64,000 nucleotides of DNA from CAYMZZ01 sp964395095 (GTDB lineage Bacteria; Bacteroidota; Bacteroidia; Chitinophagales; Chitinophagaceae), in contig CAYMZZ010000002.1 in the NCBI GenBank assembly GCA_964395095.1, positions 248,001-312,000 on the forward strand, written 5' to 3'. The number at the start of each line of letters is the position of its first letter. Position 1 is the first letter of the stretch. This document shows positions 9,567 to 18,560 of this stretch, in pieces. Made by a program: the position numbers and the translations under genes. The notes under the pieces are model-generated. The model ran no database searches. It had not been told where the DNA came from and saw only the letters and a program-made list of their open reading frames with translations.

Positions 9567-11012
9567 ATGAAAAAATACAGTATTATAGGTTTGCTATGCC
9601 TGGTAATGGCCTGCGCGAGTACGGAGGATAGCACAGAAGAGCCACGTGCTGCGGATAACCGGGCTTATCAGTGGGGAAAGCTCATGCTAACAGCCACGGC
9701 CAATGATACCGAGAAGTTTAGGCCAAGGCCCACCGTGAGCTCGCGTATGCTGGCACTGATTTGGACGGCCGTTTTTGATGCCTGGTCGCGCTACGATGAT
9801 AAGGCGAGACCCTTGTATTTGAAAGAGGTAGAGCGTGCGCCGGAGAAGGAACGTACACTGGCCAATAAAGAAATAGCTATCAGCTATGCCGCTTATCGTA
9901 CCCTAAAGCAATTCTTTTATTCCGATTCCCTTCTTTTCCGCCAAAAGATGGAGGAATTGGGCCTTGACCCTGACGATTATTCCCTCGATCCATATAGCCC
10001 CGTAGGTATTGGCAACCTGGCAGCCGAAGCCGTGATGAATGCCCGCCAAAACGATGGCGCCAACCAGGAAGGGAACCATCCCGGTTCAAATGGCCCCTAT
10101 TCGGATTATACAGGTTATCAACCCGCCAATCAACCGGATGTTTTAAACGACATTAGTCGCTGGCAGCCCAAGTATTTCTCTGATGGTAAGGGTGGACGTT
10201 TTGCTCCGCCCTGCCTTACCCCACACTGGGGAAAGGTAAAGCCACTGCTGCTCGATTCCTCCAACCAGTTTCGCTGCCAGCCACCGCCGGCCCTCGGGTC
10301 GCCTCAACTGGAAGCCGAAGTGCGTGAAGTGGTAGAAATGCAGGCCGCACTCACCGATGAACAGAAAGCGCTGGTTGAATTCATGCGCGATGGTCCCCGA
10401 TCGGTACAACAGGCGGGACATTGGTTCATCTTCGCGCAGGAAGTGTCGGTGCGGGATAATCACACCCTCGATGAGGATGTAAAAATGTATTTCGCCGTGG
10501 AGGCGGCGGCTATGGATGGATTTATCGCCTGCTGGGACACGAAAATGCGATATGATTTTGCGCGACCCTATTCCCTGGTGCATTATTATTATAAGGACAA
10601 AATCATCAAAGGCTGGGCCGGTCCTGAAAAAGGAATGGCCAGTTTTGCGGGTCAGCACTGGCGACCCTATTCACCCGATACATTTCTTTGCCCACCCTTT
10701 CCCAGTTATATTTCCGGCCATAGCAGCGTTAGTGGCGCCTGCGCGGAAATCCTGAAATTATTTACCGGCAGTGATGCGTTTGGACTGGAAGTAAAGCTTA
10801 TTCCCGGAGCCATGACGGAGCCGGAAAGGGTCGGGAAAGAAGTGATTTTGCGTTTTCCCGGTTTTACCGAAACAGCCAATATGGCGGGCATTAGCCGGGT
10901 ACTCGGAGGCTATCATATACAATGTGAGAATATTGAAGGATTAAGGCTTGGCCGCCAGGTAGCAGCGGCCGTATGGGAAAAATATCGCTACTTGATTGGC
11001 GAAAAGGAATAA
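9567..11012 (+). CDS. Vanadium-dependent haloperoxidase-like lipoprotein (PAP2 fold)
   Basis: A 481-residue secreted protein of the PAP2/vanadium haloperoxidase superfamily. I chose ATG 9567 because it gives a compact lipoprotein signal (MKKYSIIGLLCLVMAC, Cys16) with acidic residues after the Cys (STEDSTEE), which suggests surface display. The vanadate-binding set is visible: K-x6-RP (KMRYDFARP, about K326 and R333), SGH (about S383-H385 in PSYISGHSSVSGA) and R-x5-H (SRVLGGYH, about R444 and H450). Those residues bind vanadate in haloperoxidases or phosphate in acid phosphatases, so the enzymatic call stays open: halide oxidation with peroxide, or phosphatase. It sits in a run from susD to GH30, 19 bases before the next gene. 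A role in attacking lignin or phenolics around xylan is speculation. Confidence 0.8.
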   Translation: MKKYSIIGLLCLVMACASTEDSTEEPRAADNRAYQWGKLMLTATANDTEKFRPRPTVSSRMLALIWTAVFDAWSRYDDKARPLYLKEVERAPEKERTLANKEIAISYAAYRTLKQFFYSDSLLFRQKMEELGLDPDDYSLDPYSPVGIGNLAAEAVMNARQNDGANQEGNHPGSNGPYSDYTGYQPANQPDVLNDISRWQPKYFSDGKGGRFAPPCLTPHWGKVKPLLLDSSNQFRCQPPPALGSPQLEAEVREVVEMQAALTDEQKALVEFMRDGPRSVQQAGHWFIFAQEVSVRDNHTLDEDVKMYFAVEAAAMDGFIACWDTKMRYDFARPYSLVHYYYKDKIIKGWAGPEKGMASFAGQHWRPYSPDTFLCPPFPSYISGHSSVSGACAEILKLFTGSDAFGLEVKLIPGAMTEPERVGKEVILRFPGFTETANMAGISRVLGGYHIQCENIEGLRLGRQVAAAVWEKYRYLIGEKE

Positions 11013-11031
11013 CAAACCAAAACTGCTGCGA

Positions 11032-14000
11032 ATGCTTAAAAGAATTAAATGGACAACCTTCCTCATTGGCATGGCGGCTATACTCCTCCTGTGTGCCACG
11101 GGTTGCGGACAACCCGGGAAGGAAAACGCGACGGACCCGGTATTTCAAAAGCTGGATCCTGCGGTAAGTGGTATCGCCTTTGAAAACCGGGTGGATGAAA
11201 ATTATTCGCGGAACTATTTCGACACTTTCGCCTATGTGTATAATGGTGCCGGTGTGGCCACCGCCGATTTCAACAACGATGGACTGGTGGATGTATTCTT
11301 TGCCGGAAATGAAGTGGGCAATCGCCTCTTTCTGAACAAGGGAAACCTGAAGTTTGAAGACATAACAGAAAAGGCCGGCGTGCATGGGGGAAAGGGATGG
11401 AATAATGGCGTAACCGTGGTAGATATCAATGGGGATGGCTTAAACGACATTTATGTTACCCGTGGTGGTTTTCGGGATCCTGAATCAGCAAGAAGAAACC
11501 TGCTTTTTGTGAACCAGGGCGATCTGCGTTTTACCGAAGAAGCCGCGGCCTATGGGCTTGATGATGCCGGTTATTCGATCCATGCCGTATTCTTTGACAT
11601 GGACAACGACAATGATCTCGATATGTACCTGACCAACCGGCCCGATAGTTTTTATCTTGGTCTCTCCCGCATGGTTTCCGGAAAAAGAAATCCTCCCGAT
11701 GCTTGTCGCGATAAGCTTTTCCGCAACGATGGTAAACGTTTCACGGAAATTGGGCGGCAGGCGGGTATCCGTCACAATTTCGGCTATGCCCTTTCCGTGC
11801 TGGCCGCCGATCTGAATAATGATGGCTTTCAAGATATATTTGTCGGCAACGACTATGCGGATAACGATTATTTCTATATCAACCAGGGCGATGGTACTTT
11901 TCGGGATGAGGTGAAGAAGATGACAAATCATCTCTCGCTTTTTTCGATGGGCGCCGATATTGCTGATCTCAATAACGACGGGCTGGAGGATATACTGGTG
12001 ATGGAAATGCTCCCGGAAAATTACAAGCGTTCCAAAGTATCGATGCCCCGTATGGATGTGGAAGGCTTCTGGGCCATAGTGGATAGCGGTTTTCAAAAAC
12101 AGTATATGCACAATGCCCTGCACCTGAACCAGGGCAATGGATTTTTCAGCGAAGTATCGCAACTGGCCGGTGTCACCAAAACAGAATGGAGTTGGTCGAC
12201 CCTCGCGAGCGATTTTGATAACGATGGCCGGCGCGACATCTTTGTAGCCAACGGTTATCGGCGCGACCTCTTCGACGGCGATATCGCCCTCAAGCAGGAT
12301 ATGTATGTGCGGGCCAATATGCATAAGTATGGTTCGGCGGAGGAGATGTTTGAGAAAGGATTCAAGGAATACATCGAGATATACGATCCCATCCGCACCC
12401 GCAATTACCTGTTTCGCAATAGGGGTGAACTGCAATTTGAAAATGTATCGGAAGCCTGGGGGTTCAGGGATAGCACTTTCTCCAATGGCGCGGCCGTGGC
12501 TGACCTGGACAACGATGGCGACCTCGATCTGGTGATCAATAACCTCGACGGGCCGGCTGATGTTTATGAGAATATCAGCAATAAAGAAAAGCATTACCTG
12601 CGCCTTCGTTTGCAGGGACCCAATGGTAACCCGGATGGTATTGGCGCCAAGATTACCCTCTACCAGGGCGGAAAGCCCAGTCAGTTTTTTCAGCAGAAAA
12701 CCGTTCGGGGTTACCTGTCGAGCAACGAGCCCATCGTACATTTTGGTCTCGGCGAAGCAACTATGGTCGATAGCCTGCTGCTGCAATGGCCCGATGGAAA
12801 ATACCAGGTAGTGAATCAGGTGAAAGCCGACCAGGTGTTGGCTATTGATTACACGAATGCATCGGAGGGTCGTGATTTCATGCCACGCTATACACCCATG
12901 CTGCAGGAGCAAAGCGGCAGCCTGATGAGCGAAGCATTTGTGCATCGGGAAAATAAGTACAATGAATACGCCGACCAGGTATTGCTGCCCCATGAGTTTA
13001 GCCGTAGTGGCCCCTTTATCGCTACTGGCGATATCAATGGGGATGGGCTGCAGGATTATTATGTTGGGGGTGCCAAGGGCCAGGCAGGTGCTTTGTACCT
13101 GCAGGTGAATGGTCGATTTGAAAAAATAAAAAGTGAAGTGCTGGAGGCCGACCGTGGTTATGAAGATATGGGCTGTCTGTTTTTTGATGCGGATGGCGAT
13201 GCCGACCTGGATTTGTATGTGGTGAGTGGCGGCAGTGAATTCCCCGAAGGTTCGGCGCAATACCAGGACCGGCTTTATCTCAATGACGGCAAAGCCGGTT
13301 TCACCAAAGCCAGCCTGCCCGTGACCATCAGCAGCGGATCGGTGGTTTTGGCATTCGACTTTGATGGCGATGGGGATATGGATATTTTCCGGGGAGGGGA
13401 AGTAGTACCGCATGCCTATCCCTATTCACCCGTCAGTTATTTGCTGCAGAATGAAGGCGGAAGATTTGTGAACAAGACCCGGGAGCTGGCGCCTGATTTG
13501 GAAAAGATCGGCATGGTGAAAACAGCGCTCTGGGCCGATTTGGATGGCGATAAGAAGGGTGAGCTACTGGTAGCAGGGGAGTGGATGCCCTTGCAGGTAT
13601 TCTCCTTTGCTTCGGGTAAGGCCCGTGATATATCCGCAAAATTCGGCCTTGATATAACAGAGGGCTGGTGGAACCGGGTTGTCGCCCACGATATAGATGG
13701 CGATGGCGATCCTGACCTGGTGGCCGGCAACCTGGGCGAGAACTATAAATTTCAGGCCAGTACCAAAAAGCCATTTGAAGTGTATGCCGGCGATATTGAC
13801 GGCAACGGCAGCAATGATATTTTCCTCGCCAAGCATCTTAACGAGAAGATGGTGCCCATCAGGGGCCGGGAATGTACCTCGCAACAATGTCCCATGATCG
13901 CGCAGAAATTCCCTACCTATCTTTCTTTTGCGGAAAGTGATCTGCAGGGAATCCTGGGCAAAGAAACCCTCGAAAAAACCCTGCACCGGAAAGCGCATCT

Positions 14001-14373
14001 GTTTTCCACCGTTGTTTGGGAAAACAGGGATGGGAAGTTTGTGGTACATCGCTTACCGATGGAAGCGCAGCTTTCAACCGTGAACGGGATTATGGTGCAG
14101 GACTTTGACGGGGATGGTATCAAAGACATTTTGCTGGCCGGCAATAAGTTTGATGTGGAAGTGGAGACCACGGCCGCGGATGCTTCACCCGGGGTATTGC
14201 TCAGGGGGCAGGGCAATTTTTTATTCAGTGCCCTCAAGCCCCTGCAAAGCGGTTTTTTTGTGCCTTACAATGTGAAGGACCTGCAAACCCTTCCCCTGCC
14301 CGATGGGCAGGCCATACTGGTGAGCGCTAACAACGACAGCCTGCGTATCTTCAAAACCCTGCCTTCCCGATGA
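11032..14373 (+). CDS. Double FG-GAP/VCBS propeller lipoprotein with ASPIC/UnbV domain
   Basis: A 1113-residue exported protein. I chose ATG 11032 (MLKRIKWTTF...) because it lies after the previous stop and gives a lipoprotein-like signal (CATGC, Cys25); an upstream ATG at 10996 would overlap the previous gene and has no signal. I count seven calcium-binding FG-GAP blades (pattern DxNxDGxxD, e.g. ADFNNDGLVDVFFAG and AADLNNDGFQDIFVGN) up to about residue 515. An ASPIC/UnbV domain follows (GIGAKITLYQGGK, GLGEATMVDSLLLQWPDG, about 520-613). Seven more blades (e.g. GDINGDGLQDYYVGG and QDFDGDGIKDILLAG) follow to about 1080. Two seven-bladed propellers joined by the ASPIC/UnbV module is my inference. 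Such proteins are usually adhesins or scaffolds, and no catalytic residues are evident. Its stop overlaps the next start (ATGA). Confidence 0.88.
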   Translation: MLKRIKWTTFLIGMAAILLLCATGCGQPGKENATDPVFQKLDPAVSGIAFENRVDENYSRNYFDTFAYVYNGAGVATADFNNDGLVDVFFAGNEVGNRLFLNKGNLKFEDITEKAGVHGGKGWNNGVTVVDINGDGLNDIYVTRGGFRDPESARRNLLFVNQGDLRFTEEAAAYGLDDAGYSIHAVFFDMDNDNDLDMYLTNRPDSFYLGLSRMVSGKRNPPDACRDKLFRNDGKRFTEIGRQAGIRHNFGYALSVLAADLNNDGFQDIFVGNDYADNDYFYINQGDGTFRDEVKKMTNHLSLFSMGADIADLNNDGLEDILVMEMLPENYKRSKVSMPRMDVEGFWAIVDSGFQKQYMHNALHLNQGNGFFSEVSQLAGVTKTEWSWSTLASDFDNDGRRDIFVANGYRRDLFDGDIALKQDMYVRANMHKYGSAEEMFEKGFKEYIEIYDPIRTRNYLFRNRGELQFENVSEAWGFRDSTFSNGAAVADLDNDGDLDLVINNLDGPADVYENISNKEKHYLRLRLQGPNGNPDGIGAKITLYQGGKPSQFFQQKTVRGYLSSNEPIVHFGLGEATMVDSLLLQWPDGKYQVVNQVKADQVLAIDYTNASEGRDFMPRYTPMLQEQSGSLMSEAFVHRENKYNEYADQVLLPHEFSRSGPFIATGDINGDGLQDYYVGGAKGQAGALYLQVNGRFEKIKSEVLEADRGYEDMGCLFFDADGDADLDLYVVSGGSEFPEGSAQYQDRLYLNDGKAGFTKASLPVTISSGSVVLAFDFDGDGDMDIFRGGEVVPHAYPYSPVSYLLQNEGGRFVNKTRELAPDLEKIGMVKTALWADLDGDKKGELLVAGEWMPLQVFSFASGKARDISAKFGLDITEGWWNRVVAHDIDGDGDPDLVAGNLGENYKFQASTKKPFEVYAGDIDGNGSNDIFLAKHLNEKMVPIRGRECTSQQCPMIAQKFPTYLSFAESDLQGILGKETLEKTLHRKAHLFSTVVWENRDGKFVVHRLPMEAQLSTVNGIMVQDFDGDGIKDILLAGNKFDVEVETTAADASPGVLLRGQGNFLFSALKPLQSGFFVPYNVKDLQTLPLPDGQAILVSANNDSLRIFKTLPSR

Positions 14374-16502
14374 TCCGGCTGATCAGAGGAAGAAATGGGT
14401 TGCTTTTCGCGACAATAGTAACTGTAGTATTTTGCAGCCTTATTTTGGAAAGCTGCAACGGCGGCCCTGCTCCACTCAACCGATTAAAGGATGCGGCCAG
14501 CCCCTATCTGCAAGAACATGCGGATAACCCGGTGGACTGGTACGAATGGGGCCAGGAGGCCCTCGACAAAGCCCGGACGGAAAACAAACCCCTGCTCATC
14601 AGCATAGGCTATGCATCCTGCCACTGGTGCCATGTAATGGAAAGGGAAAGCTTTATGGATACGGCCGTTGCGCGGTTGATGAATGAATCCTTTGTCTGCA
14701 TCAAGGTGGATCGCGAAGAGCGGCCGGATATTGACGAATTGTATATGCGCGCCTGCCGACTGCTCAACAACGGCGAAGCGGGCTGGCCACTCCAGGCATT
14801 TGCCTTACCCGATGGGAGCCCCTTTTTCGCCGGCACTTATTATGCCAACGATGGCTGGAAAAACCTGCTGGGGCAAATTAGTAATGCTTATCGGAATCAA
14901 TACAAAAAAGTGGAATTGCAGGCACAGTCGATCCGCTTTGGTATGATCGATAATAACCAGTTTCTTCTTCCTACCGATTCTCTCAACAGCGGACCAAACG
15001 GGATTGTGCAGGCAAACCTGTTTGAAGCCATGTTGAAAGCGGTCGACAGTACCCACGGGGGCCTGAAAGGCAGGGAAAAATTTCCCACTCCGGCGGTTTG
15101 GGAGTATATGCTGCAACAGCACTACTATTCTGGCAAAGAAGAGGCACTTCGTGTATCGCTTCAAACTCTCGACCGTATGGCGTTGGGTGGTTTGTATGAT
15201 AAATTATCGGGCGGATTTGCACGCTATAGCGCCGACAGTATCTGGAAAGTTCCGCATTTTGAAAAAATGCTTTACGACAATGCGTTGCTGATAAGCCTCT
15301 ATGCACATGCTTATCAGCTAACCGGCGATGAATTTTACAAGTCTGTAATGGAGAATAGTATAGCCTTCGTGGAAAAAGAGCTGGCTGCTGAGCGTGGCGG
15401 ATATTATAGTTCGCTGAATGCAGAAACCAGCGAAGGAGAGGGGTACTACCATACCTGGCGCATGGCGGAACTGCGCTCCGTTCTCACCAAAGCTGAACTG
15501 GAGCTGCTGAGCGACTATTATCAATTTACCGAGCAGGGTAACTTTCAGGATGGACGAAATATACTTTATGCGCGGATGCGGCCGGAGAATTTTGCGCAAG
15601 CTAAGGGCATAGATGCCGGGAAGGTCAACAGCATGCTGGCAACCATCCGAACAAACCTGCTTTCCCTGCAGGCAAAAAGGGAAAAGCCCAGTGTGGACAC
15701 AAAGATCATCACCTCCTGGAATGCGATGATGCTGCGTGCGCTCCTCGATGCGTATGCGGCCACAGGACAGAAAGAATATTGGCAGCGAGCCAACCGACTC
15801 GCCAAATTTTTGGAAGAGGACCGGATGGAAGCCAATGGGCAGGTATTCCGGCTCAGGCAGGCAGACGGCCGATCGACCCGGGGTTTTCTCGACGATTATG
15901 CCTGGCTCGGTAAGGCCTATTCAAGACTTTATCAGTTGAGCTTTGATAAGCGCTGGCTGGATAAGGCACGCACAATCACCGACTATGTTCTAAATAATTT
16001 CTCAGATAGCAGCAATGCCTTGTTCTATTTCGATAAAGAGAAGGATGCGGTGAACCTGATCAGTCAATATGTGGTGGAAGACAATATCATTCCTTCTGCC
16101 AACGCCCTGATGACTGAGTTGCTGGCGGATATGGGATTGCTATTCGACCAGCAAACCTACCTCCAAAGAAGTAAGCGCATGCTGAATGCGATGCAGGCGA
16201 AAATGTTGCAGGCACCCGCTTACTATGCGCATTGGTGTGCGCTCTATGGCCTTGAGGTTTTTGGAAGAAAGGAAGTGGCCATCATCGGTGCAGAGGCTGT
16301 ATCCAAAAATTATTTCTTACAAAAAAAGTATTTGCCGGGTAGTTTATTTCTCGGTAGTGATCGGGCAGAAGATCTTCCCTTGCTCGATGGAAAATATGTG
16401 GAAGGAAAAACCATGATCTATGTGTGTAGTAATAAAGTTTGCCGCAGGCCTGTGGAAGATGCGGAGCTGGCGCTGGCGGAGTTGAATAGAATCAGACAAT
16501 AA
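14370..16502 (+). CDS. DUF255/SSP411 (YyaL-type) thioredoxin-domain protein, lipoprotein form
   Basis: 710 residues. The family signature NRLKDAASPYLQEHADNPVD and WYEWGQEAL starts near residue 38. A thioredoxin-like domain follows with CHWCH (C84 and C87) and VDREERPDIDELYM; then comes a long alpha/alpha-barrel region (GGLYDKLSGGFARYSADSIW, VPHFEKMLYDNALL). Most family members known to me are cytoplasmic. Here the N-terminus reads as a lipoprotein signal (LFATIVTVVFCSLILESC, Cys29), so it should sit in the cell envelope. ATG 14370 overlaps the previous stop by four bases, indicating translational coupling. The reaction of this family is not established; a redox role or a sugar-epimerase-like fold are the usual suggestions. 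Confidence 0.88.
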   Translation: MIRLIRGRNGLLFATIVTVVFCSLILESCNGGPAPLNRLKDAASPYLQEHADNPVDWYEWGQEALDKARTENKPLLISIGYASCHWCHVMERESFMDTAVARLMNESFVCIKVDREERPDIDELYMRACRLLNNGEAGWPLQAFALPDGSPFFAGTYYANDGWKNLLGQISNAYRNQYKKVELQAQSIRFGMIDNNQFLLPTDSLNSGPNGIVQANLFEAMLKAVDSTHGGLKGREKFPTPAVWEYMLQQHYYSGKEEALRVSLQTLDRMALGGLYDKLSGGFARYSADSIWKVPHFEKMLYDNALLISLYAHAYQLTGDEFYKSVMENSIAFVEKELAAERGGYYSSLNAETSEGEGYYHTWRMAELRSVLTKAELELLSDYYQFTEQGNFQDGRNILYARMRPENFAQAKGIDAGKVNSMLATIRTNLLSLQAKREKPSVDTKIITSWNAMMLRALLDAYAATGQKEYWQRANRLAKFLEEDRMEANGQVFRLRQADGRSTRGFLDDYAWLGKAYSRLYQLSFDKRWLDKARTITDYVLNNFSDSSNALFYFDKEKDAVNLISQYVVEDNIIPSANALMTELLADMGLLFDQQTYLQRSKRMLNAMQAKMLQAPAYYAHWCALYGLEVFGRKEVAIIGAEAVSKNYFLQKKYLPGSLFLGSDRAEDLPLLDGKYVEGKTMIYVCSNKVCRRPVEDAELALAELNRIRQ

Positions 16503-16526
16503 TTTTTTTCTATCAAAATACGTGGT

Positions 16527-17810
16527 ATGAGTACCCTGAATTTGAGAAACCACTTTGTTAAAGCTGTTGTTGGCATCAGTTTTTGCAGCTTCATGCTCGC
16601 ATGCAGTAAAGGCGGCGATGATGGTTCGGGCGGAGGCAATCCGCCACCAGAACCCAATGCCGTAAATGCAGAGATTAGCATTAATCCATCCGACGAGAAG
16701 CAGGTAATACAGGGTTTTGGCTGTGCTACCGTATTTAATCCTCCCAATACATCAACGCTTACCAGCCAGGAGTTTGACCGGCTCTTCAATGCCGGCAATG
16801 GTCAGGTGGGTTTGTCGATTTTGCGAATTCGGATTGCGGAAGAAAATGATGGCTGGCGCACAACGGAACTGAATCATGCAAAAGAAGCTATTAACCGTGG
16901 GGCGCGCGTAATCGCTTCTCCGTGGAGCCCGCCGTCGCGCATGAAAACCAACAACAGCCTTATTGGAGGTTCGCTGAAGCCGGATAGCGCAGAAGCCTAT
17001 GCACGCTACCTGGATGCATTTGCCCAATACATGTCGGCCAATGGCGCGCCGGTGTATGCGGTATCGGTGCAAAATGAACCGGATATACAGGTAAGCTATG
17101 AGAGCTGCGACTGGACGGCCGCTGAAATGTTGTCCTTTCTAAAAAATCATGGGCAGCATGTGAGCAGTACTAAACTGATGGCGCCTGAATCGTTTAACAA
17201 CAATCAAAATTTTGTCAATACCCTTTTGTCGGATGATGCGGCAGCCGCCAATCTCGACCTGGTGGGTTGCCATATATACGGAGGAGGTGTAGTGCAGAAT
17301 GCCCTTGCACAAACCAAAAACAAGGAGGTATGGATGACCGAGCACCTGGATACGCTGGTTACTTATTCCGCCAACCTGGGAACGGCCGTTGAAATCCATA
17401 ACTGTTTTACCATCGCCAACTTCAACGCCTATCTCTGGTGGTATGGTAAGCGTTTTTATGGACCCATTGGGCAGGATGGCCAGGTCACCAAACGTGGATT
17501 CATCATTTCGCAGTTCGCGCGCTTTATCCGACCCGGTGCGGTGCGTGTTGCTGCCGGCGCCAACAGCCGTGCTGAAGTTCGTGTATCGGCCTACAAGCAG
17601 GGGGGCAAGCATGTGCTGGTAGCCATCAATACAGGTACCCTTCCCGTCAACCAAAAATTTACCCTCACGGGAACCACGCTGGGAAATATGATTCCCTATA
17701 CCACAACCAGCACCAAAAATGTGGAGCAGGGAGCGGCCATTACGGTAGGTGGCAATAATTTCAGCCATATTCTGCCGGCAGGAAGCGTAACGACGCTGGT
17801 GGAACAATGA
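16527..17810 (+). CDS. GH30 glucuronoxylanase-like lipoprotein
   Basis: 427 residues with a lipoprotein signal (lipobox LAC, Cys26) followed by SKGGDDGSGGG, a flexible acidic linker typical of surface lipoproteins. The GH30 barrel begins with KQVIQGFGCATVFN, with RGARVIASPWSPPSRMKTN as the third-strand signature. The acid/base Glu is E184 (SVQNEPD) and the nucleophile E272 (VWMTEHLD). A small beta-domain closes the protein (HVLVAINTGTLPVNQKFTLT). The overall pattern resembles subfamily 8, whose members are endo-xylanases that recognise methylglucuronic acid side chains; the subfamily is my judgement. It follows the SSP411 gene by 24 bases and ends the susCD run. It would make decorated xylo-oligosaccharides for SusCD and the GH67/GH115 enzymes. 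Confidence 0.87.
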   Translation: MSTLNLRNHFVKAVVGISFCSFMLACSKGGDDGSGGGNPPPEPNAVNAEISINPSDEKQVIQGFGCATVFNPPNTSTLTSQEFDRLFNAGNGQVGLSILRIRIAEENDGWRTTELNHAKEAINRGARVIASPWSPPSRMKTNNSLIGGSLKPDSAEAYARYLDAFAQYMSANGAPVYAVSVQNEPDIQVSYESCDWTAAEMLSFLKNHGQHVSSTKLMAPESFNNNQNFVNTLLSDDAAAANLDLVGCHIYGGGVVQNALAQTKNKEVWMTEHLDTLVTYSANLGTAVEIHNCFTIANFNAYLWWYGKRFYGPIGQDGQVTKRGFIISQFARFIRPGAVRVAAGANSRAEVRVSAYKQGGKHVLVAINTGTLPVNQKFTLTGTTLGNMIPYTTTSTKNVEQGAAITVGGNNFSHILPAGSVTTLVEQ

Positions 17811-17962
17811 GGAGAGAGAGAGAATTTGTGTATTTGTGGATTTGGGAATTTGATGAAGGGTTAAAGGTTTAGGGTTTAAGGTTCAGGGTTTAAGGTTTAA
17901 GGGTTGGGGGACTTTGTACTTTTCTATCTTTTGCGCAAAAGAGTTTTACATTTTCAATAAAT

Positions 17963-18094
17963 ATCTGCGAAAATCTGCGAAAAAATCTGCGCAAATCTGC
18001 GGGAAAATTCTCCTGAACTTTGAATATGCTTAAAGGACTGAAACGTTGCCCGCAGATTTCAGCAGATGTTTTTCTTTTTGGGAACTTTCGTTGC
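17963..18094. repeat. ATCTGCG palindromic element, copy A
   Basis: Four ATCTGCG words spaced a few bases apart on the left face CGCAGAT-type words on the right, around a central block of about 55 bases. The core from GCGGGAAAATTC to GTTGCCCGCAGATTT is the same as at 23771-23835 except for one A/G difference, and the flank TTTTTCTTTTTGGGAACTTT is shared too. Confidence 0.8.
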
Positions 18095-18110
18095 GCTCTT
18101 TGCGCATTCG

Positions 18111-18214
18111 TTGCGCTCGTTGCGGTAAAAAATACTGCTCCTCCAGCCATTCCGCATCTCGTAATCGCCTTAGAACGATTTATGTGCAGGATGGTTTTAC
18201 CGCAACGAGCGCAA
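18111..18214. repeat. GTTGCG inverted repeat, copy 1
   Basis: TTGCGCTCGTTGCGGTAAAA (18111-18130) is perfectly inverted as TTTTACCGCAACGAGCGCAA (18195-18214) around a 64-base spacer. The same arm sequence returns at 59081-59175. Confidence 0.8.
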
Positions 18215-18372
18215 AGAATCCGCCACGGGCGCAACGAACAAGCGCACAAATAACCGAATTACCGACTAACCGAATTTGCATTTCACCCTATCGGGTGAAA
18301 AACCATTCGCTTCCCCATAGTAGGTTTGAAGGCATAAACGATCACCATGCCTTTCATCTCAAAATCATTTTT

Positions 18373-18546
18373 ATGAAAAGATTTGCCTTCATAATGGCCG
18401 CCCTTTGTGTGGCCGCATCGCTATTGATGTACAAAGTAGGCAACAGTTCCGCTCACCTTAGCGAGCTGGCCGATTTCTGGTGGGTGCCGTTGCCACTGGC
18501 CATTCTGGCACTGCTGATAGGACTTCGAAAAACGAACCAATCCTGA
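18373..18546 (+). CDS. Small two-helix membrane protein, unknown function
   Basis: 57 residues. Two hydrophobic segments are visible: residues about 3-20 (RFAFIMAALCVAASLLMY) and about 37-51 (WVPLPLAILALLIGL), joined by a short polar loop (SSAHLSELADF). ATG 18373 is the first start after the repeat block; longer upstream reading in this frame runs through repeat DNA and is not credible. It ends 14 bases before the next gene, so the two may be co-transcribed. No family is recognised. Confidence 0.55.
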   Translation: MKRFAFIMAALCVAASLLMYKVGNSSAHLSELADFWWVPLPLAILALLIGLRKTNQS

Positions 18547-18560
18547 TAAAATTTCGAGCT

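Larger units (their letters stand above)
17811..18372. other. Repeat-filled gap after the GH30 gene
   Basis: No gene is supported. In order it holds GGTTTAAGG-type runs (about 17858-17905), an ATCTGCG palindromic element (17963-18094), a GTTGCG inverted pair (18111-18214) and an AT-rich stretch before the small membrane protein. Confidence 0.75.

Noticed and set aside
11485..13413. Minus-strand frame of 642 codons
   Set aside because: Antisense shadow of the FG-GAP repeats; its Ile/Val/His-rich text mirrors the repeated Asp/Asn codons on the other strand.
18046..18372. N-terminal extension of the 57-residue membrane protein
   Set aside because: The upstream reading runs through the ATCTGCG and GTTGCG repeats and has no plausible protein character.
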